This document shows, piece after piece, positions 8,368 through 16,566 of a stretch of 64,000 nt of DNA (position 1 is its first letter; every line of letters begins with the position of its first letter). Both the position numbers and the translations under genes were made by a program. The DNA comes from an uncultured Sphingomonas sp. (GTDB lineage Bacteria; Pseudomonadota; Alphaproteobacteria; Sphingomonadales; Sphingomonadaceae), in NCBI RefSeq assembly GCF_913777625.1, contig NZ_CAJYTI010000040.1, forward strand, positions 62,001 through 126,000, in the 5' to 3' direction. Below the pieces are notes generated by a model. The model searched no databases and was not told where the DNA came from. It saw only the letters and a program-made list of their open reading frames with translations.

Positions 8368-9477
8368 ATGCGCAGTTTCTTGGTACCGTCGATCCTGCTG
8401 GCCGCTGGGCTGGCCTTCGCTTCCCCGGGAATGGCGCAACCCGCCGCCCCGGCCGCACCTGCATCTTCCGCCGCCGCCGCACCTGCGGCTCCGGCCGCGA
8501 AGGTCGCCGACCCGACTCTCGATGCCGCCGGCAAACCTCTGCACCAGGCCCAGCCCGGTATAGGCGAACCGGTCGACAAGGCCTTCTACCTGCAGCAGCA
8601 GGTTACCCCGACAGGCCAGGAAGCGCACTGGTTCCACAACATCATCCTGGTGCCGCTGATTACGGTGATTTCGATCTTCGTGCTGGCGCTGCTGCTGTGG
8701 GTGATCGTGCGCTATCGCCGCGCCGCGAACCCCACGCCGTCGCGGACTAGCCACAATACCGCGATCGAGATCATCTGGACGCTCGCGCCGGTGCTGATCC
8801 TGGTGGCGATCGCGATCCCCTCGATCAAGCTGCTCGCCGCCCAGTTCAAGCCGGCGCCGAAGGGCGCGGTGACGCTGAAGGCGATCGGCAACCAGTGGTT
8901 CTGGTCCTACGAATACCCCGATAACGGCGGCATCCAGCTGACCGCCAACATGCTCAAGGAAGGCGATCAGGTCGGCAAGGGCCAGCGCTATCGCACCGAT
9001 GCCGACGGCCCCCGCCTGCTGGCCACCGACCAGCGCGTGGTGCTGCCGGTCGGCGTGCCGATCCGGCTCGTCACCACCGCGACCGACGTGATTCACAGCT
9101 GGGCGATGCCCGCCTTCTGGATCAAGCTCGACGCAATCCCGGGCCGGCTGAACGAGACGAGCTTCATCATCCAGAAGGAAGGCGTCTATTTCGGCCAGTG
9201 CTCCGAACTGTGCGGCGCGCGCCACGCCTATATGCCGATCGCGGTCGAGGCGGTGAGCCCGGCCAAGTTCGCGCAGTGGGTCGCCTCGAAGGGCGGCACC
9301 ATGCCGGGGGCCAAGGCCGAGCCGGCAAGCGCCACCGCCCTGGGCAACGACGCGAGCGATCCCACCGCCAACGGCGCGGCGGAGAAAGCACCGACCGTCG
9401 CCGCCACCGCCACGCCGGCACCGTCCAACCAGCCTGCGACCGCGAACCCCGCCGGCGCCGGCAACACGGGCAACTGA
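8368..9477 (+). CDS. coxB: Cytochrome c oxidase subunit II (aa3 type)
   Basis: A 369-residue subunit that takes electrons from cytochrome c through its CuA centre. A signal peptide (about 24 residues, ending GMAQ) is followed by an Ala/Pro-rich stretch, two transmembrane helices (around HNIILVPLITVISIFVLALL and IEIIWTLAPVLILVAIAI) and a cupredoxin domain. The CuA ligand motif is CSELCGARHAYM; the aromatic entry region is GNQWFWSYEYPD. An Ala/Pro/Thr-rich tail of roughly 70 residues extends past the usual end. coxA begins 4 bp after its stop, so the two are cotranscribed. Confidence 0.97.
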   Translation: MRSFLVPSILLAAGLAFASPGMAQPAAPAAPASSAAAAPAAPAAKVADPTLDAAGKPLHQAQPGIGEPVDKAFYLQQQVTPTGQEAHWFHNIILVPLITVISIFVLALLLWVIVRYRRAANPTPSRTSHNTAIEIIWTLAPVLILVAIAIPSIKLLAAQFKPAPKGAVTLKAIGNQWFWSYEYPDNGGIQLTANMLKEGDQVGKGQRYRTDADGPRLLATDQRVVLPVGVPIRLVTTATDVIHSWAMPAFWIKLDAIPGRLNETSFIIQKEGVYFGQCSELCGARHAYMPIAVEAVSPAKFAQWVASKGGTMPGAKAEPASATALGNDASDPTANGAAEKAPTVAATATPAPSNQPATANPAGAGNTGN

Positions 9478-9480
9478 GCC

Positions 9481-11139
9481 ATGACCGATACCGCGCTCCC
9501 CTACACCGCCGCGCACGACCATGCGCATGCCGACCATGACGCCGATCACAAGCCGGGCTTCTTCGCCCGCTGGTTCATGTCGACCAACCACAAGGACATC
9601 GGCACGCTCTACCTGATCTTCGCGATCTTCGCGGGAATCATCGGCGGCGCGATCTCGGGCATCATGCGCGCCGAGCTGATGCAGCCGGGCATCCAGTATC
9701 TCCCCTGGTGGGTCGCCAAGCTGCACGGCGAAGGCACGTTCGACGAGGCGATGCACTTCTGGAACGTGCTGATCACCGCGCACGGACTGATCATGGTGTT
9801 CTTCATGGTGATGCCGGCGATGATCGGCGGCTTCGGCAACTGGTTCGTGCCGATCATGATCGGCGCGCCGGACATGGCCTTCCCGCGGATGAACAACATC
9901 TCGTTCTGGCTGACCGTGGCGGGCTTCGTGCTGCTGATGCTCTCGCCCTTCGTGGGCGTCGGCGCCGGCACCGGCTGGACGGTCTATGCGCCGCTCTCCA
10001 CCTATGGCGAGCCGGGGCCGTCGGTCGATTTCGCGATCTTCTCGCTCCACCTCGCGGGTGCGGCGTCGATCCTCGGCGCGATCAACTTCATCACGACGAT
10101 CTTCAACATGCGCGCGCCGGGCATGACGCTGCACAAGATGCCGCTGTTCGCCTGGTCGGTGCTGGTCACCGCCTTCCTGCTGCTGCTGGCGCTGCCGGTG
10201 CTGGCCGCGGCGATCACCATGCTGATCACCGATCGCAACTTCGGCACCGCCTTCTACGATCCGCAGTACGGCGGCGATCCGGTGCTCTACCAGCACCTGT
10301 TCTGGTTCTTCGGCCACCCCGAAGTGTACATCATGATCCTGCCGGGCTTCGGCATCATCAGCCACATCATCGCGACGTTCAGCCGCAAGCCGGTGTTCGG
10401 CTATCTCGGCATGGCCTATGCGATGGTGGCGATCGGCCTGGTCGGCTTCGTCGTCTGGGCGCACCACATGTTCACCACCGGCCTGCCGGTGATGGTGAAG
10501 ATGTACTTCACCGCCGCGACCATGGTGATCGCGGTGCCGACCGGCGTGAAGATCTTCTCGTGGATCGCGACGATGTGGGGCGGCTCGATCAGCTTCAAGA
10601 CCCCGATGGTCTGGGCGATCGGCTTCATCTTCATGTTCACCGTCGGCGGCGTGACCGGCGTCGTGCTCGCCAATGGCGGCGTCGACGACTATATGCAGGA
10701 CACCTATTACGTCGTCGCCCATTTCCACTATGTGCTGTCGCTGGGCGCGGTGTTCAGCCTGTTCGCGGGCTTCTACTACTGGTTCCCGAAGATGACCGGC
10801 AAGATGTACAACGAGTTCCTCGGCCATGTGCATTTCTGGGTGTTCTTCGCGGGCGTGAACCTGCTGTTCTTCCCGATGCACTTCCTCGGCCTGCAGGGCA
10901 TGCCGCGCCGTATCCCCGACTATACCGACCAATATGCCTATTGGAACCACACCGCGACCGTGGGCTACATGATCATGGCGGCCGGCATGGCGGTGTTCTT
11001 CGTCAACATCCTCTACTCGCTGATCGCGGGCAAGAAGGCGGAGGCCAATCCCTGGGGCGAAGGCGCGACCACGCTCGAATGGACGCTGTCGAGCCCCCCG
11101 CCCTTCCACCAGTTCGAAACGCTGCCCAAGATCGACTGA
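9481..11139 (+). CDS. coxA: Cytochrome c oxidase subunit I (aa3 type)
   Basis: The 552-residue catalytic subunit of the proton-pumping haem-copper oxidase in the inner membrane, with twelve expected helices. Visible hallmarks are the haem a ligand region TAHGLIMVFFMVMPAMIGGFGNW split across helix II, the CuB/cross-linked Tyr box FFGHPEVYIMILPGFGIISH, the paired histidines in WAHHMFTTGL, and the haem ligands in YYVVAHFHYVLS. K-channel residues are consistent with an A-type enzyme. It ends at an intrinsic terminator, so ctaB and later genes are probably expressed partly on their own. Confidence 0.98.
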   Translation: MTDTALPYTAAHDHAHADHDADHKPGFFARWFMSTNHKDIGTLYLIFAIFAGIIGGAISGIMRAELMQPGIQYLPWWVAKLHGEGTFDEAMHFWNVLITAHGLIMVFFMVMPAMIGGFGNWFVPIMIGAPDMAFPRMNNISFWLTVAGFVLLMLSPFVGVGAGTGWTVYAPLSTYGEPGPSVDFAIFSLHLAGAASILGAINFITTIFNMRAPGMTLHKMPLFAWSVLVTAFLLLLALPVLAAAITMLITDRNFGTAFYDPQYGGDPVLYQHLFWFFGHPEVYIMILPGFGIISHIIATFSRKPVFGYLGMAYAMVAIGLVGFVVWAHHMFTTGLPVMVKMYFTAATMVIAVPTGVKIFSWIATMWGGSISFKTPMVWAIGFIFMFTVGGVTGVVLANGGVDDYMQDTYYVVAHFHYVLSLGAVFSLFAGFYYWFPKMTGKMYNEFLGHVHFWVFFAGVNLLFFPMHFLGLQGMPRRIPDYTDQYAYWNHTATVGYMIMAAGMAVFFVNILYSLIAGKKAEANPWGEGATTLEWTLSSPPPFHQFETLPKID

Positions 11140-11163
11140 TCCGTGCAGGGCTGGACAGAAACG

Positions 11164-11196
11164 CGCTCCGGAGGGCAGCCTCCGGGGCGTTTTTCT
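11164..11196 (+). terminator. Rho-independent terminator after coxA
   Basis: An 11-bp GC-rich stem (arms around CTCCGGAGG and CCTCCGGGG, one G-T pair) with a GCAG loop is followed directly by five T residues. It lies 24 bp after the coxA stop. Confidence 0.85.
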
Positions 11197-11210
11197 TGGG
11201 GAGCAGCGGC

Positions 11211-11852
11211 ATGGGCTTTTCGATCTCTTGGGTGGGCGTGCGCGGCGCGGACAAGGCGTGGCTGCTCGACACGCTGGGCTTTGCGGACACCGGAACGCTG
11301 GACGAAGCCAATGAAGCGCCGTTCTCCATCGCAGCACTTCCCACCGGCTGGACCATCCTGTTCTCGAACGACTTCGACTTTCCGCAGCCCACAATGCTGG
11401 AACATCTGTCCCTGAAGCATGACGTGATCGCCTGCCAAGTTGAACAACATGTGATGTACAGTGCGGCCTCGGCATTCATCGCCGGCGTGATGCAATGGTC
11501 GGTAGCGCATGACGCGCAGCAAGGCTTACGGCACCTTCACACCGAGGGCACGCCCCCGATCACGCTCGAGACCATTCGCGAGTCGCTGGGGCGGGAACTC
11601 GAAAACCAACCGACCGATGAGAACCTGGTCGATTTCCTCTTTGACGCGCCGATCGAACTGGCCGCGCAGACCACCGGCTACCGACACGATCACTGCAAGT
11701 TCGATTGGGGACAACCCCATTTACGGAACTGGCCGCCGCCCCATTGGCTAAGCCAACGCGAGGTTTCTTCGCCAAGGTCGAGAAATTACTGCGAAAGCGA
11801 TAAGGCTGAATGCGCCCATGGATCGCGCCGTGCAAACAGGCGCGGAAACTAG
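11211..11852 (+). CDS. Conserved-looking hypothetical protein
   Basis: A 213-residue soluble protein without signal peptide or membrane segments. It begins MGFSISWVGVRG and has a DEANEAPFSIAALPTGWTILFSNDF region and a TGYRHDHCKFDWG segment. I recall similar unnamed proteins in other Proteobacteria but cannot name a domain. The ATG at 11211 follows a GGGGAG ribosome-binding site within 10 bp. It starts 14 bp past the coxA terminator and interrupts the cox gene order; local composition, especially the last third, is less GC-rich than in coxA. It may be an inserted accessory gene. Confidence 0.7.
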   Translation: MGFSISWVGVRGADKAWLLDTLGFADTGTLDEANEAPFSIAALPTGWTILFSNDFDFPQPTMLEHLSLKHDVIACQVEQHVMYSAASAFIAGVMQWSVAHDAQQGLRHLHTEGTPPITLETIRESLGRELENQPTDENLVDFLFDAPIELAAQTTGYRHDHCKFDWGQPHLRNWPPPHWLSQREVSSPRSRNYCESDKAECAHGSRRANRRGN

Positions 11853-11934
11853 TAACCCGCCCATGCTATAGCCCCGGCCCCGGACCGATCGCTCGCGCGT
11901 TCGGACCTGCGACGTCCTTCCTGGAGAGTACCCC

Positions 11935-12219
11935 ATGCGCACGCCCTATGCCGACTGGATGAAGATCGGCCTCGACAGCTGGATGCTGGGCATGGAGGCC
12001 TCCACCGTGATCGGCCTGCGCCTCACCAAGCTCGCCGCCGGCGGCCCCGGCGCCACGGCCGAGGCGCAGCGCATGGTCGCCGAGAAGATGCAGGCGGCGT
12101 GGGAACTGCAGGTCGCTGCCGCTACCGGCCGGCTCGGCAGCACGCCCGAGGCGCAGGCGAGCAAGACACTGCGACATTATCGCCGCAAGGTGCGCGCGAA
12201 CGCCAAGCGTCTCGGCTGA
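11935..12219 (+). CDS. Small hypothetical protein (94 aa)
   Basis: A short, mostly helical, alanine-rich soluble protein beginning MRTPYADWMKIGLDSWMLGME and ending in a basic tail (LRHYRRKVRANAKRLG). GGAG lies 10 bases before the ATG. Pattern of helical Ala/Gln-rich segments loosely recalls phasin-type proteins, but no diagnostic motif is present and I assign no function. It lies 43 bp before ctaB on the same strand. Confidence 0.65.
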   Translation: MRTPYADWMKIGLDSWMLGMEASTVIGLRLTKLAAGGPGATAEAQRMVAEKMQAAWELQVAAATGRLGSTPEAQASKTLRHYRRKVRANAKRLG

Positions 12220-12262
12220 CCTCTTTCGCCTGCCCGACACGCGCCGTATATCGGGAGCGATG

Positions 12263-13165
12263 ATGTCCGTGACCAACGCCAATCCCGCACTGCCCGCCGA
12301 TTGGCGCGATTTCCTTGCCCTCACCAAGCCCCGGGTGATGACGCTGGTCGTCTTCACCGGGCTGTGCGGGATGCTCGCCGCCCCCGTGCCGATTCACCCC
12401 GTGCTCGGCTTCACCGCGATCCTGTGCATCGCGCTGGGCGCCGGCGCGGCGGGGGCGCTCAACCAATGGTATGAGGCCGATCTCGACGCCAAGATGAAGC
12501 GCACCCAGGGCCGCCCGCTGCCAGCGGGCCGCATGGACCGCCAATCGGCGCTGCACTTCGGCGTGTGGCTCGCCTGCTTCAGCCTGGTGCTGATGTATTT
12601 CGCGATCAACCTGGTCGCGACGCTGATCCTGGCGGTGTCGATCCTGTTCTACGTGTTCGTCTACACGATCTGGCTCAAGCGCCGGACGCCGCAGAACATC
12701 GTGATCGGCGGCGCGGCCGGCGCCTTTCCGCCGCTGATCGGCTGGGCGGCGGCCACCGGCAATGTCGCGACGCTGCCGCTGCTCCTCTTCGCGCTGATCT
12801 TCCTGTGGACGCCGCCGCATTTCTGGGCGCTCGCGCTGTTCGTGAAGACCGATTACGCCAATGCCGGCGTGCCGATGCTCCCCGTCGTCGCCGGCGAGCG
12901 GACCACCCGCATCCAGATCGGCCTCTACACGCTGCCGATGATCGTCGCTGCCGCCGCGCCCTGGCCGCTGGGGCTGACCGGCCTGATCTACGGCCTCACC
13001 GCCGCGGTGATGTCCGGCCTCTTCCTCGCCATGGCCGTGCAGGTCGCCACCCGCCGCACCGAGCCGGAAGACCGTATGATCCCGGAAAAGCGGCTGTTCA
13101 AATTCTCGATATTGTATCTGTTCGTGCTATTCGGTGCGCTGGTAATCGACAGGTGGGTGGGATGA
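12263..13165 (+). CDS. ctaB: Protohaem IX farnesyltransferase (haem O synthase)
   Basis: A 300-residue polytopic membrane prenyltransferase of the UbiA superfamily that attaches farnesyl to haem B to give haem O, the precursor of the haem A of this oxidase. It begins with LTKPRVMTLVVFTGLCGM, carries the prenyl-diphosphate motif NQWYEADLDAKMKRTQGRPLP split around Asp residues, and the second loop KRRTPQNIVIGGAAGAFPPLIGW. Two ATGs are adjacent (12260, 12263); the second has better spacing from GGGAG. The stop overlaps the next small gene (ATGA). Confidence 0.96.
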   Translation: MSVTNANPALPADWRDFLALTKPRVMTLVVFTGLCGMLAAPVPIHPVLGFTAILCIALGAGAAGALNQWYEADLDAKMKRTQGRPLPAGRMDRQSALHFGVWLACFSLVLMYFAINLVATLILAVSILFYVFVYTIWLKRRTPQNIVIGGAAGAFPPLIGWAAATGNVATLPLLLFALIFLWTPPHFWALALFVKTDYANAGVPMLPVVAGERTTRIQIGLYTLPMIVAAAAPWPLGLTGLIYGLTAAVMSGLFLAMAVQVATRRTEPEDRMIPEKRLFKFSILYLFVLFGALVIDRWVG

Positions 13166-13329
13166 ACGACTCACGCGGAGAGGATGTACTGCGGACGCCG
13201 GCCTCGGAGCTGGAGCTGATCCGCGCGCGCCAGCGCTCGCGGGCGCGGGTGATGGCGCTGCTGCTCGGCGGGTTCGTCGTGCTGGTGTTCGCGATCTCGA
13301 TCGTGAAGATGAAGCTGGGCCACGGATGA
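13162..13329 (+). CDS. Small single-helix membrane protein of the cox operon
   Basis: A 55-residue protein with a charged N-terminal half (about 28 residues) and one transmembrane helix (VMALLLGGFVVLVFAISIV) ending in KMKLGHG. It overlaps ctaB by 4 bp and ctaG by 4 bp (ATGA at both ends), so it is certainly translated with them. Small proteins at this position between ctaB and ctaG are common in alphaproteobacteria (CoxF-like). A role in oxidase assembly is inferred from position only. Confidence 0.8.
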   Translation: MNDSRGEDVLRTPASELELIRARQRSRARVMALLLGGFVVLVFAISIVKMKLGHG

Positions 13330-13865
13330 GGATCAGCCGCAACCTGCGCGTCGGCCTGATGGGTGCCGTGCTGGTGTGCGGCATGACCGGGCTCGGCTTT
13401 GCCGCGGTTCCGCTCTACCGCATCTTCTGCGAGGCGACGGGCCTCAACGGCACCACCCAGCGGGGCCTGCGCGCGCCGGGCGCCACGGGGCAGAAGATCA
13501 CCGTCGCGTTCGACAGCAATGTCAGCCCCAAGCTGCCCTGGAAGTTCGCGCCCGAACGCCGCGCCGACACGATCGACATCGGCGGCCGCGACATGGCCTT
13601 CTTCACCGCCACCAACACCTCGAACCATGCGATCACCGGCACGGCGACGTTCAACGTCACCCCGGCGCAGGTCGGCAAATATTTCACCAAGATCCAGTGC
13701 TTCTGCTTCACCCAGCAGACGTTGCAGCCGGGCCAGACCGTCCGCATGCCGGTGATCTTCTTCGTCGACCCGAAAATTTTGAACGATCCCGACGCGCGCG
13801 ACGTCGAGGAGATCACCTTGTCCTATACATTTTATCCAGTGGATTCGCCGAAGACACCAAGCTAG
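13326..13865 (+). CDS. ctaG: Cytochrome c oxidase assembly protein CtaG (Cox11 family)
   Basis: A 179-residue copper chaperone anchored by one N-terminal helix (GLMGAVLVCGMTGLGFAAVP) with its beta-sandwich in the periplasm. It delivers copper to CuB of subunit I. Family hallmarks are PLYRIFCEATGLNGTTQ just after the helix and the copper-binding pair in KIQCFCFTQQTLQPGQ, followed by MPVIFFVDP. It is tightly coupled to the preceding small gene by an ATGA overlap. Confidence 0.96.
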   Translation: MRISRNLRVGLMGAVLVCGMTGLGFAAVPLYRIFCEATGLNGTTQRGLRAPGATGQKITVAFDSNVSPKLPWKFAPERRADTIDIGGRDMAFFTATNTSNHAITGTATFNVTPAQVGKYFTKIQCFCFTQQTLQPGQTVRMPVIFFVDPKILNDPDARDVEEITLSYTFYPVDSPKTPS

Positions 13866-13901
13866 CATCGCGTAAAATAGAGAGAGGATTGGGATACGCC
13901 C

Positions 13902-14786
13902 ATGGCTGGAGCAAAGAACCACCAGTACCATATCCTGCCGCCGAGCATCTGGCCGCTACTCGGCTCGCTCGGCGCATTGATCCTCGCCTCGGGCGGCGTG
14001 ATGTGGATGCACAAGTTCGCCAATGGCACGCTGGTGCTCACGACCGGCTTCGTGCTGGTGCTGCTCACCATGTTCGGCTGGTGGGGCAAGGTGATCCAGG
14101 AAGCGCATGCCGGCGATCACACGCCGATCGTCCAGCTCCATCTGCGCTACGGCATGATCCTGTTCATCGCCTCCGAGGTGATGTTCTTCGTCGGCTGGTT
14201 CTGGGCCTGGTTCGACTTCTCGCTCTTCCCCTCCACGGTCGAGGCGGTCGGCGGCACCTGGCCGCCCAAGGGCATGGAAGTGCTCGACGCCTGGCAGTTC
14301 CCGCTGCTCAACACGCTGATCCTGCTCTGCTCGGGCTGCACCGTCACCTGGGCGCACCACGGCCTGATCCACAATGAGCGCGGCGGCGAGCTGCGCGGGC
14401 TCTGGGGCCTGATCGGCGTCGGCGAGAATGACAGCGTCAAGAAGGGCCTGTGGCTCACCGTGCTGCTGGGCGCGACCTTCAGCTGCTTCCAGGCCTATGA
14501 GTATATGGAGGCCCCCTTCCCCTTCAAGGCGGCGGCCGAGCATGGCTCCAGCTATGGCGGCGCCTTCTTCATGGCGACCGGCTTCCACGGCTTCCACGTG
14601 ATCGTCGGCACGATCTTCCTGATCGTCAACCTGGTGCGCGCCTATCGCGGCGACTTCACGCCCAAGCAGCATTTCGGCTTCGAGGCGGCAGCCTGGTACT
14701 GGCACTTCGTCGACGTCGTCTGGCTGTTCCTGTTCGCGTCGATCTATGTCTGGGGCGGTTGGGGCGCGCCGGTCCACGCCGGCTGA
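13902..14786 (+). CDS. coxC: Cytochrome c oxidase subunit III
   Basis: A 294-residue polytopic subunit with about seven helices that stabilises subunit I and supports sustained proton pumping. Family motifs are KNHQYHILPPSIWPLLGS at the N-terminus, GMILFIASEVMFFVGWFWAW, HHGLIHNERG, and the C-terminal FHGFHVIVGTIFLIVNLVRA and WYWHFVDVVWLFLFASIYVWG. The ATG at 13902 follows an AGAGAGGA site. DUF983 begins one base after its stop. Confidence 0.97.
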   Translation: MAGAKNHQYHILPPSIWPLLGSLGALILASGGVMWMHKFANGTLVLTTGFVLVLLTMFGWWGKVIQEAHAGDHTPIVQLHLRYGMILFIASEVMFFVGWFWAWFDFSLFPSTVEAVGGTWPPKGMEVLDAWQFPLLNTLILLCSGCTVTWAHHGLIHNERGGELRGLWGLIGVGENDSVKKGLWLTVLLGATFSCFQAYEYMEAPFPFKAAAEHGSSYGGAFFMATGFHGFHVIVGTIFLIVNLVRAYRGDFTPKQHFGFEAAAWYWHFVDVVWLFLFASIYVWGGWGAPVHAG

Positions 14787-14787
14787 C

Positions 14788-15189
14788 GTGACCGATCCCA
14801 CACCCGATCCCGCCGGGGGCGGCAGTGCCACGCTGCCGCCCCCTATCGCATCCGGCCTCCATGGCTGCTGCCCGCGCTGCGGCGCCAAGACGCTGTTCCG
14901 CACCTTCCTTGCCTTTGCCGATCGCTGCCCGGCCTGCGGGCTGCAATTCTCCGACTTCAACGTCGGCGATGGACCGGTGGTGTTCTTGACGCTCGGCATC
15001 GGCACGCTGGTGACGATGCTGGCGCTGTGGCTGGAGTTCGGCCTCTCGCCGCCCTTCTGGGTGCATCTGCTGCTCTGGCCGGTGGTGACGCTGGCGATGG
15101 TGGTGGGTTCGCTGCGGGTGGCCAAGGGGCTACTGCTCGCCCTGGAATATCGCAACCGGGCCCATGAGGGCCGGATCGCCAAGGACTGA
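14788..15189 (+). CDS. DUF983 family membrane protein
   Basis: A 133-residue protein with an N-terminal zinc-ribbon-like region (CCPRCGAKTLF and CPACGLQFSDFNVGDGP) and two C-terminal transmembrane helices. DUF983 genes typically sit beside coxC in alphaproteobacteria, suggesting a role in oxidase biogenesis, but no activity is known. A GTG at 14788, one base after the coxC stop, is the best start; there is no in-frame ATG nearby that keeps this spacing. Confidence 0.88.
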   Translation: MTDPTPDPAGGGSATLPPPIASGLHGCCPRCGAKTLFRTFLAFADRCPACGLQFSDFNVGDGPVVFLTLGIGTLVTMLALWLEFGLSPPFWVHLLLWPVVTLAMVVGSLRVAKGLLLALEYRNRAHEGRIAKD

Positions 15190-15190
15190 C

Positions 15191-15823
15191 ATGCGCCGCG
15201 TGCCGCTGCTCCCCACCCTGCTGGTCGGCCTTGCGGTGGCGGCGATGCTCGCGCTCGGCGTCTGGCAGCTCGATCGACGCAGCGAGAAGGAAAGCGCGCT
15301 CGCCCGGTTCGCCGCCAACACGCTGCAGCCGACGATCACCATCGAGAGCGGCGCGGCGGATGCCTCGCTGCTGTTCCGCCATGCCCGCAGCGCCTGCCTC
15401 TCGGTGGACGGCTGGGCACGGCAGGGTGGCCGCGGGGTGCAGGGCATGCAGGGCTGGCGGCAGATCGCCACCTGCCGCACCCATGCGGGCGCCACACTGC
15501 TGGTCGACATGGGCGTGACCCGCGATCCGATGTTCCGCCCGCACTGGCCGGGCGGGGTGGTAAGCGGCATCCTCACTCGCGCACCCGACCATCGCCCGCT
15601 GATCGCGAGCATCTTCGACGGCACGCCCCAGCCGCTGATGCTGGTCTCCGACCAGGCCGCGCCAGGGTTGGAGCCGAGCACCCCGCCGGATATCGCCAGC
15701 GTGCCCAACAACCACCTCGCCTATGCGGTGCAGTGGTTCCTGTTCGCGGGGGTGGCGGTGATCATCTATGTGCTGGCGCTGCGGCTCCGGGCGCGGGGAG
15801 CGCCGCAGCCTCGGGTGGGGTGA
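15191..15823 (+). CDS. SURF1 family cytochrome oxidase biogenesis protein
   Basis: A 210-residue inner-membrane protein with one helix at each end (PTLLVGLAVAAMLALGVWQL and HLAYAVQWFLFAGVAVIIYV) and a periplasmic domain between. SURF1 proteins bind haem A and help insert it into subunit I. Signature parts are GVWQLDRRSEKE, a GWRQIATCRTHAG region and the conserved NNHLAYAVQWF. It starts one base after the DUF983 stop and is the last oxidase gene of the cluster. Confidence 0.93.
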   Translation: MRRVPLLPTLLVGLAVAAMLALGVWQLDRRSEKESALARFAANTLQPTITIESGAADASLLFRHARSACLSVDGWARQGGRGVQGMQGWRQIATCRTHAGATLLVDMGVTRDPMFRPHWPGGVVSGILTRAPDHRPLIASIFDGTPQPLMLVSDQAAPGLEPSTPPDIASVPNNHLAYAVQWFLFAGVAVIIYVLALRLRARGAPQPRVG

Positions 15824-15914
15824 AATCATTCGGTCTACTTGGCGTCATGTGAAGCATGCACACGCCACTCTCTAAAATCTTGACCGAAACGATTGGCCCA
15901 ATCACCGTCGGTAC

Positions 15915-16502
15915 ATGTTCGATCCCAAACCAACCGCGCGTGCAGATCTTAAAGCCGGAACGCTCTATGCGGTCGCAGGCGAGGGAGACTGGATCTATTA
16001 CGGGCAGGTGACGCCCGAGAAGGCAATCGGCTTCTTCCGCCAACGAGATAAGGAACCGTCCAAGCCGATCGCCGTGCTAGCCGCACCAATCATGGCGGTG
16101 ATCAGCGTTGGCTACCCCTCGATCACGCGCGCGATCAGGTCGGGTCGCTGGCAGAAGCTCGGTCGCTTCCCAGTCGTAGCTGGACTTATCGCTCCGCGCC
16201 CTTCGGTCCAGTGGCCCGTCGGCGCGCTTACCGTGAGTGTCTGTATCAGTAATCACCCGCCCTATGACACGCGCGTGGAAGATCCTGCGATCCAAGACAT
16301 GGAGCGCATGGCGGTGTGGGATGCGGAAGCCCATCTGCCAGCGCGGCTTACCGCCGACTTCGAAGCGGAAGTAGCCGAATGGCACATCGGCGGGCCGATT
16401 TGGCGCGAGCGGCGCGTCATGGAAGAAATAGCCAGGCGTTGCCCCGACCAGCCTTGGCACAGCCCGCCAGAGGATTGGGTTCGAACCGAGATGCCCTCCT
16501 AA
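15915..16502 (+). CDS. Hypothetical protein, possibly Imm26-like
   Basis: A 195-residue soluble protein. The N-terminal half, with AGTLYAVAGEGDWIYYGQV, a pair of beta-strand-like segments and GRWQKLGRFPVVAGL, resembles the Imm26 immunity-protein fold, but this is pattern memory and weak. The C-terminal part is charged with an AEWHIGGPIWRERRVMEEI helix. No neighbouring toxin or secretion gene is seen. Upstream reading stops at an in-frame TAA at 15873, so ATG 15915 is the first ATG. It stands alone between the cox cluster and trhO, and its codon use is less GC-biased than its neighbours. Confidence 0.6.
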   Translation: MFDPKPTARADLKAGTLYAVAGEGDWIYYGQVTPEKAIGFFRQRDKEPSKPIAVLAAPIMAVISVGYPSITRAIRSGRWQKLGRFPVVAGLIAPRPSVQWPVGALTVSVCISNHPPYDTRVEDPAIQDMERMAVWDAEAHLPARLTADFEAEVAEWHIGGPIWRERRVMEEIARRCPDQPWHSPPEDWVRTEMPS

Positions 16503-16566
16503 GAGGCACCCCTCTCCCGGTTGATCATGCAGGCGGTCGGGTCAGGCGCGCGCATGCACCTCACGG

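Noticed and set aside
8251..11475. A very long open frame opposite coxB-coxA (1074 codons)
   Set aside because: It is antisense to two certain genes, is His/Arg/Asp-rich and has no motif. In GC-rich DNA such shadows are expected.
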